This document shows positions 58,904 to 64,000 of a stretch of DNA of 64,000 bases, one piece after another (position 1 is the first letter of the stretch; every line of letters starts with the position of its first letter). Below the pieces are notes generated by a model. The model was not told the origin of the DNA, did no database searches, and saw nothing but the letters and a program-made list of their open reading frames with translations. A program made the position numbers and the translations under genes. This DNA is from CAVYXZ01 sp963772595 (GTDB taxonomy: Bacteria; Chloroflexota; Anaerolineae; Aggregatilineales; Phototrophicaceae). The stretch is from NCBI GenBank assembly GCA_963772595.1, contig CAVYXZ010000013.1, positions 1 to 64,000 of the forward strand, written 5' to 3'.

Positions 58904-61654
58904 TCAGTCGATTGACTCCATATCCAGCCAGTTCGGGCCGACCTCGGCATTCGCGCGCAGCGGCGCTTTGAGTTCGAAAGCGTGCTCCATCGTATCGACA
59001 ACGAGGCGGGTGATGGTGTCGATCTCGGCTTCGGGCACTTCCAGCACCAGTTCGTCATGCACCTGGAGAATCATTTTGGCTTCAGAGTGCATGTCTTGCA
59101 GCGCGGTGTAGAGGTCGATCATGGCCTTCTTCATAATGTCGGCTGCGGTGCCCTGAATCGGCATGTTGATGGCAACTCGTTCGGCGCTCTGGATGGCGAC
59201 CTGATCCGCGGTGCCTTGAATCAGGGTCGGGAACTCGCGGCGGTGGCCCATCAATGTTGTGATCGGTCCCTTGCGCGCCTGGGCTTTGGTGTTATCCAGG
59301 TAGGCTTTGACGCGCGGCAGGCGGGCAAAGTAGTCGTCAATGAACTTGCGCGCCTCGGCCAGCGAAAGATCGCTGTCGCGGGCCAGCCGATAAGCGCCCA
59401 TGCCGTAGATCAGGCCGAAGTTGACCCGCTTGGCGAAGCTGCGCTGCTCGTAGGTCACTTCGTCCAGGGGGATGCTGTTGACCGCTGCCGCCGTGGCCGC
59501 GTGAATGTCCTGGCCCTGGGCGAAGGCTTCGAGCAGGGTGACGTCTTCGCTGTAATGCGCCAGCACGCGCAGTTCGATCTGGCTGTAATCGACCCCCAGC
59601 AGCAGGGTGCCGGGCGGCGTCACGAAGGCGCGGCGCACCTCCCGGCCTAATTCGGTGCGGATGGGAATATTTTGCAGGTTCGGGTTGCTGCTGCTCAGGC
59701 GGCCTGTCGAGGTCCCGGTCTGGTTATAGCTGGTATGGACGCGCCCGGTGCGCGGGTTAATCAGTTCGGGCAGGGCATCCACATAAGTGCCCTTAAGTTT
59801 GGTCAGTTCGCGGTATTCGAGGATGTGCTCGATGATGGGATGTTCAGGTTTGAGCGTTTCCAGGGTGGTCACGTTGGTGGAATAGCCGTGTGAGGTCTTG
59901 CGCAGGCCCTCGACCGGCAGTTCCAGTTTCTCGAAGAGGACTTCATTCAACTGCGCCGGGCTGTTGATGTTGAAGGGACCGCCGCCTAGCTCGTAGATTT
60001 CCTCTTCCAGCGCGCCCAACTGCTGGCCCAGCGTTTCGCTGAAGCGGGCAAGCTGCTGTGTGTCGATGACCACCCCCGCCTGTTCCATCGCGGCAATGAC
60101 CGGCACCAGTGGCATTTCTAGCGTTTTAAAGAGCCGGGCGAAATCGGCATCGCCTTCGATGTTCGGGCGCAGGAATTCGGCGCAGCGGTAAGTGATGGCG
60201 GCGTCGGCCCCGGCATAAGGCGCGGCCTGGTCAATATCGACTCGGTCCATCGTGATCTGTTTCTTGCCTTTGCCCAGCAGTTCGGTGATCTCGGTCATCT
60301 TGACCGGCGGATCCAGCACGAAGTTGGCGAAGTTCTTGAGGCCGAGAAACTTGCTGATGGGATCGCGCAGCCATTCCGCGATCATGGTGTCAAAGCTGAC
60401 CGGCTGGACATCCACGCCGTAGCGCTGCATGACCACCAGATCGTAGGCGGCGTTGTGGGCCATCTTCTGTATCTTCGGGTTGGTCAGCGGGCCGCGCAGC
60501 GCATCCAACACCTGCTGCATGGGAAGCTGCGAGCCATGCTGGTGGCCCACCGGGACGTAATAGCCGGTCTCGCCGTTGACGGCCAGCGCGATGCCGACCA
60601 GATCGCAGGCCATCTGGTCCACGCCGGTGGTTTCCACATCCCAGACAATCGCCTCGGCACTGTTGAGCACCTTGAGCATAGCCTCCAGCGCGGCTTCGTC
60701 CTGGACGATGACGGTTTTTACAGTGCTTTCCGCTGCTTCACCCTTGCGCACACTTTCGCCGCCCATGTCGAAGAGCGGAAGCTGCTCATGCGTGTCCAGC
60801 CGCTCGGTGAACTGACGGAATTCCAGTTCGCGGAAGAGATCGAGCGCCTTACTGACGTCGTAATCGTGGGCTACGCATTGGGTGAGGTCGAGGCTGATCG
60901 GCACATCGCGGCGGATCGTCGCCAGCGTGCGGCTGAGGTAAGCCAGGTCTTTACCGTCGATCAGCTTCTGCTGGTTGGCCCCTTTGATCTCGTCGATGTG
61001 GGCATAGATACCGTCGATGGTTTCATACTGCTTGAGCAGTTTGGTAGCAGTTTTCGGGCCGATCCCTTTGACGCCGGGGATGTTATCGGAATTGTCGCCC
61101 ATCAGGCCCTTGAGTTCGACCAACTGCCAGGGTTCGAGTTCGTACTCCTCGCGGAACATGGTTTCATCCCAGATGATGTCCTGCTGGCCGCGCTTGGGAA
61201 GCTGCACGGTGATGTGCGGCGTCAGCAGTTGGAGGATGTCACGGTCGCCGGTGATGATGCGCGTATCGACCCCGGCTTCTTCCGCCGTGACGACGACCGT
61301 ACCAATGACATCGTCGGCTTCGTAGCCATCCAGTGCCAGCACGGGGATGTTGAAAGTCTCCACCACCTGCTGGATGCGCTCCATCTGGATGATGAGATCA
61401 TCTTCCATTTTCTCGCGCGTGCCTTTGTAATCACTAAAGAGGTCCTCGCGCCCGCTCAGGCCGCGATCAAAGCTGACCGCCAGGTAGAGCGGTTGGTCCT
61501 TTTGCAGAATATCCAGCAGATTGCGCGTGAAGCCGAAGGTCGCGTTGGTCGGCTCCCCGGCACGGGTGCGAAAGGTCGCAACCGGCAGGGCGAAATACTG
61601 GCGGTAGGCCAGGGCGTGACCGTCGATCACGAAGAATTGGGGTCGTTCAACCAT
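58904..61654 (-). CDS. polA: DNA polymerase I
   Basis: 916 residues, intact. N-terminal 5' nuclease (FFVIDGHALAYRQYFAL, GYEADDVIGT), a 3'-5' exonuclease with intact acidic residues (VWDVETTGV, MAHNAAYDLVVM, AGADAAITYRC), then the polymerase with motif A DYSQIELRVLAHYS, the O-helix region RSFAKRVNFGLIYGMGAY and motif C ILQVHDELVLEVP. All three activities therefore look retained. Stops 73 bases before the argF start. Confidence 0.97.
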   Translation of the reverse strand: MVERPQFFVIDGHALAYRQYFALPVATFRTRAGEPTNATFGFTRNLLDILQKDQPLYLAVSFDRGLSGREDLFSDYKGTREKMEDDLIIQMERIQQVVETFNIPVLALDGYEADDVIGTVVVTAEEAGVDTRIITGDRDILQLLTPHITVQLPKRGQQDIIWDETMFREEYELEPWQLVELKGLMGDNSDNIPGVKGIGPKTATKLLKQYETIDGIYAHIDEIKGANQQKLIDGKDLAYLSRTLATIRRDVPISLDLTQCVAHDYDVSKALDLFRELEFRQFTERLDTHEQLPLFDMGGESVRKGEAAESTVKTVIVQDEAALEAMLKVLNSAEAIVWDVETTGVDQMACDLVGIALAVNGETGYYVPVGHQHGSQLPMQQVLDALRGPLTNPKIQKMAHNAAYDLVVMQRYGVDVQPVSFDTMIAEWLRDPISKFLGLKNFANFVLDPPVKMTEITELLGKGKKQITMDRVDIDQAAPYAGADAAITYRCAEFLRPNIEGDADFARLFKTLEMPLVPVIAAMEQAGVVIDTQQLARFSETLGQQLGALEEEIYELGGGPFNINSPAQLNEVLFEKLELPVEGLRKTSHGYSTNVTTLETLKPEHPIIEHILEYRELTKLKGTYVDALPELINPRTGRVHTSYNQTGTSTGRLSSSNPNLQNIPIRTELGREVRRAFVTPPGTLLLGVDYSQIELRVLAHYSEDVTLLEAFAQGQDIHAATAAAVNSIPLDEVTYEQRSFAKRVNFGLIYGMGAYRLARDSDLSLAEARKFIDDYFARLPRVKAYLDNTKAQARKGPITTLMGHRREFPTLIQGTADQVAIQSAERVAINMPIQGTAADIMKKAMIDLYTALQDMHSEAKMILQVHDELVLEVPEAEIDTITRLVVDTMEHAFELKAPLRANAEVGPNWLDMESID

Positions 61655-61663
61655 AGTTCCTCA

Positions 61664-63277
61664 CTATACGCTGAGGTGTACGAACATGTGAGCGATTATA
61701 ACGCAGAATGGGCGATTGCGCCTATGCCGGACAGGGCGGGCGATACAAGTATCGCCCCTACGGAGTTGCGCCGGTTTGCGACAGCCTGCCCTGATTGCAG
61801 GCGATGTTCGATGCGCGGCCAGCGGCAGGGTCAGGCGGTGATAGAGCATGGCGGCGCTCTGGCGCAGGTGCGCGGGCCGCAGGTCGCCGGGGTGCTGGGC
61901 GAGATAGCCGAGTTCGCGCCAGGTCTTGCGCGAGCGGTAATCTTTGTGGACGTAGCGTATGAAGCTGGCGGTAGAAGGCGGTGGGGAAGGGGCCTCGATA
62001 GAGCATCGCCATATCGTCGCTGTCGATCCAGTTGGCACGCTCGCCCAGTTCGTGGCGCACCCGCTCATAAAAGGGCGTGCCGGGCAGCGGATAGCTGACG
62101 CTGATGCCGATGTCGTCGGGCATGAGGTCGCGCAGCATCTTGAGCGTCAGGTCGATGTCGGCACGGGTCTCGCCGGGGTAGCCGAACTGCAAGAAGAAGG
62201 CCACTTGAATGCCGTGCGCCTTCAACTGGCGAGTCGCTTCGTAAATCTGCTCGACCGTCGTGCCTTTGTCCATCGCGTCGAGGATCTTCTGGCTGCCGCT
62301 TTCGGCCCCGATCCAGACGATCTGCGCGCCCGCGCGCGCCAATGCCGGGATGGTCTGGCCGCGCAGCAGCAGATCGGCCCGGTTGAGGCTCTTAAAGGGG
62401 ATGTGCAGCCCGGCCTCGTCCAGGCGGTCGGCGAATTCCTCGATCCAGCGGTCCTGAATGCCCATGATGTCGTCCATGAACCAGAGTTGATCCGGCGCGT
62501 AGTGCTCATGCAGCCAGCGCATCTCCGCCGACCACGTTTTCCGGGCTGCGCACGTTGTACTTCTGGCCCCAGATGGGCTTGGCGCACCAGTTGCAGTGAA
62601 AGGGGCAGCCGCGCGTCGTGACCATGTTCAGGCTGAAGTAGCCGTGATGCGTCCGCCAGAGATGCCGGTAGTGCTCGATGTCCACCAGGTCCCAGGCGGG
62701 GAAGGGCAGCGCATCCAGGTCGCGGATCACCGGGCGGGCAGGCGTCTGGACGACCTCATCCTCGCGCAGGTAGGCCAGGGACCGGATCGTCGTCCAGACC
62801 CTCGACGTTTTTGGAGGCAGATTCGGCGTGCCGTGTCCCTACGCGTCTAAATGGGCGATCAATGCGGCCAGGGTCGCCTCGCCTTCGCCCAGCAGGACAT
62901 AATCGGCCCCCTGCGCCAGATAGGACGCGGCGTGGTCGCTGGCATCCGCGCCGCAGGCGATCACCGTGCAGCCCTGCGCTTTTGCCGCGTCGATCATGGT
63001 AAAGGCGGCCTCGCGCATCCGCAGCAGGGACATTTTGCTCAGGTAGTTGAAGTTGTCCTCAAAGAGGACGGCGTAGCGCGGGCTGAGTCTGCGCCAGCAT
63101 GGCGGCCCAGTCCTGCGGGCCGTCGCTGAGCATGGCATCGAACAGCGCCACTTCATAGCCACGTTCGCGCATGACGGCGGCGGCGTAGAGCGTGCCCAGC
63201 GGCGGGTAGGGCTGCATGGCGGCCCAGAGCTTGGGGTCGAAGCGCAAGAAGTAGGATTGGCCGAAGAGAATATCCAT
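61664..63277 (-). CDS. B12-binding-type radical SAM protein, frameshifted
   Basis: About 500 residues over at least four frames (changes near 63090, 62840, 62530 and 62000). ATG 63277 begins MDILFGQSYFLRFDPKLW, followed by an N-terminal cobalamin-binding-like domain (PLGTLYAAAVMRERGYEVAL, VIACGADASDHAASYLAQGA) and the radical SAM core with CxxxCxxC in RGCPFHCNWCAKP and the AESGSQKILDAMDKG block. The end is uncertain: the frame after the last change reads through the palindromic repeat at 61738 to 61664, whereas another frame stops at 61758. Substrate unknown. Confidence 0.8.
61738..61757. repeat. Dispersed palindrome GGGCGATAC-AA-GTATCGCCC
   Basis: A perfect 9-base inverted repeat with a 2-base loop, followed by CCTACGG. 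Hairpins of the form GGGGCGATnC..GnATCGCCCC are, from memory, scattered in many copies in Chloroflexota and cyanobacterial genomes. Located at the end of the radical SAM gene, where it may also act as a transcript end. Confidence 0.6.
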
Positions 63278-63290
63278 AGATCAAGAGCCT

Positions 63291-63349
63291 AACGCAAAGG
63301 CAAGAAAGGTCAAAAGATACAACGCGAAGGCGCAAAGACGCAAAGGGTG
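63291..63349. repeat. Short GCAAAGG-type direct repeats
   Basis: The gap 63278-63407 contains AACGCAAAGGCAAGAAAGG then ACGCGAAGGCGCAAAGACG and CAAAGGG: degenerate tandem units of the type ACGCAAAGGCG. This intergenic sequence type is scattered in several bacterial phyla. No gene is supported here. Confidence 0.45.
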
Positions 63350-63407
63350 AAGCCAGAACAGGGTGCATCAATTTGTTGGGGCACAGCAGGCTGTACCCGA
63401 CGCGGTC

Positions 63408-64000
63408 CTAGATCAACCAGAAGCGTTTCGTCGGCAGCGCATCGACCTCCAGGCCCGGTTCCTTAAGCATACAGTGATGGATACGGCGCGCGAGATCGCT
63501 ATGGATGGCTTTGGGCACACCGTCCAGCGTGGCAGCGACGGTCTGCACCTGCGGGAACTTCGCCATGATTTCCGGGTCGCCGATGCGCGGAATGCCATCT
63601 TTGACGACGAGACTTATGTCGTGTCGGTCCACGATGCCAGCGTCATTTGATTTCAGATACCAATCCGCATAATCACTTATTTTGAGGTCGCTTGCCTGAG
63701 ATGGTCCAATTAAGTTTGAAGTCCAGTTACGCGGATCATCAAGAGTTTCCTCTGAAAATACATGAAGTGCAACGGTGTTTACTTCTTCCAATAGGTCAAT
63801 AATTGCCGTTAGTCGCGAATCGCTTCCGAGAGCGACTTTACCACCCACCTTTAACCATTTTTGACCAACCCCAACAGCACGAAGTAAATACAAATTAGTT
63901 GAGGGACACCATACCAGACCGCGTATCTTCGGCGCAGCGTCGATAATGTCTTCTTCAGTCATTCCCACGCCATGTACGATGACCGTGTTCGGCCCGACAC
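63408..64000 (-). CDS. Amidohydrolase-family protein, N-terminal part outside window
   Basis: 197 C-terminal residues remain; the frame enters from the right edge. VIVHGVGMTEEDI, LVWCPSTNLYLL and KVALGSDSRLTA match the last metal-binding blocks (His-Gly, CPxSN, GSD/GTDS with the catalytic Asp) of cytosine-deaminase/chlorohydrolase-type amidohydrolases. The C-terminus (PGLEVDALPTKRFWL) forms the composite domain end. The substrate cannot be told from this part. Confidence 0.7.
   Translation of the reverse strand, partial: VGPNTVIVHGVGMTEEDIIDAAPKIRGLVWCPSTNLYLLRAVGVGQKWLKVGGKVALGSDSRLTAIIDLLEEVNTVALHVFSEETLDDPRNWTSNLIGPSQASDLKISDYADWYLKSNDAGIVDRHDISLVVKDGIPRIGDPEIMAKFPQVQTVAATLDGVPKAIHSDLARRIHHCMLKEPGLEVDALPTKRFWLI

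Noticed and set aside
63408..64000. Complete amidohydrolase
   Set aside because: The frame enters from the right edge; the N-terminal metal-binding HxH motif is outside the window.

Overview
The window reads as high-GC bacterial DNA, most likely from a Chloroflexota (Anaerolineae-like) chromosome. This rests on inference from a monoderm-style minimal type IV secretion set, a Gram-positive-type LexA box, a cdaA-cdaR pair, paired signal peptidases and REC/GAF/cyclase signalling genes; no rRNA or marker phylogeny is available here. Roughly 1-46.4 kb looks like an integrative and conjugative element (ICE) with cargo. It abuts a tRNA-Glu gene at 46331-46406, and 46.4-64 kb looks like ordinary chromosome.

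Layout. 0-10.1 kb: a partial small zinc-ribbon-like gene, an IS630-family element, then a type I restriction-modification operon on the minus strand (hsdM, hsdS, an FRG-domain gene, two small genes, a HEAT-like gene, hsdR). 10.2-10.5 kb: seven consecutive, different perfect hairpins. 10.6-13.9 kb (plus): a relaxase-like gene with an RHH N-terminus, a VirD4-type coupling protein and a HU-like protein. 14.1-16.2 kb: AT-richer cargo encoding a secreted Het-C/VWA/SH3 protein. 16.3-21.5 kb (minus): an SOS mutasome operon imuA-imuB-DUF6504-dnaE2 with a LexA-box-like site. 22-38.4 kb (minus): the conjugation module (topoisomerase, VirB4, PrgI/VirB3-like, pilin-like, VirB6/TrbL-like and three membrane-anchored exported proteins), interrupted at 30.2-32.4 kb by cargo and gene remnants. 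38.4-40.8 kb: two NarL-type regulators and two XRE regulators around a divergent promoter. 40.8-42.9 kb: a PAP2-like / MAB_1171c-like / ImmA-IrrE-like operon whose ImmA gene is cut by an IS256-family element. 44.4-46.5 kb: a large serine recombinase whose frame runs through the tRNA-Glu gene.

Chromosomal part: a signalling block (hybrid kinase, two class III adenylate cyclases with receiver domains, a stand-alone receiver), two tandem signal peptidases I, Der GTPase, a c-di-AMP block (cdaR, cdaA) behind a TPR gene and argF, polA, a B12-type radical SAM gene and a partial amidohydrolase.

A general caution: many genes, including ones expected to be essential or conserved (cdaA, argF, the TPR gene, topoisomerase, dnaE2, hsd genes), are broken by single-base frame changes, while other multi-kilobase stretches (46.5-54.8 kb, polA) are clean. 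The most economical reading is residual assembly indels, so split genes are annotated here as single loci with frame changes noted. True pseudogenes cannot be told apart without reads.
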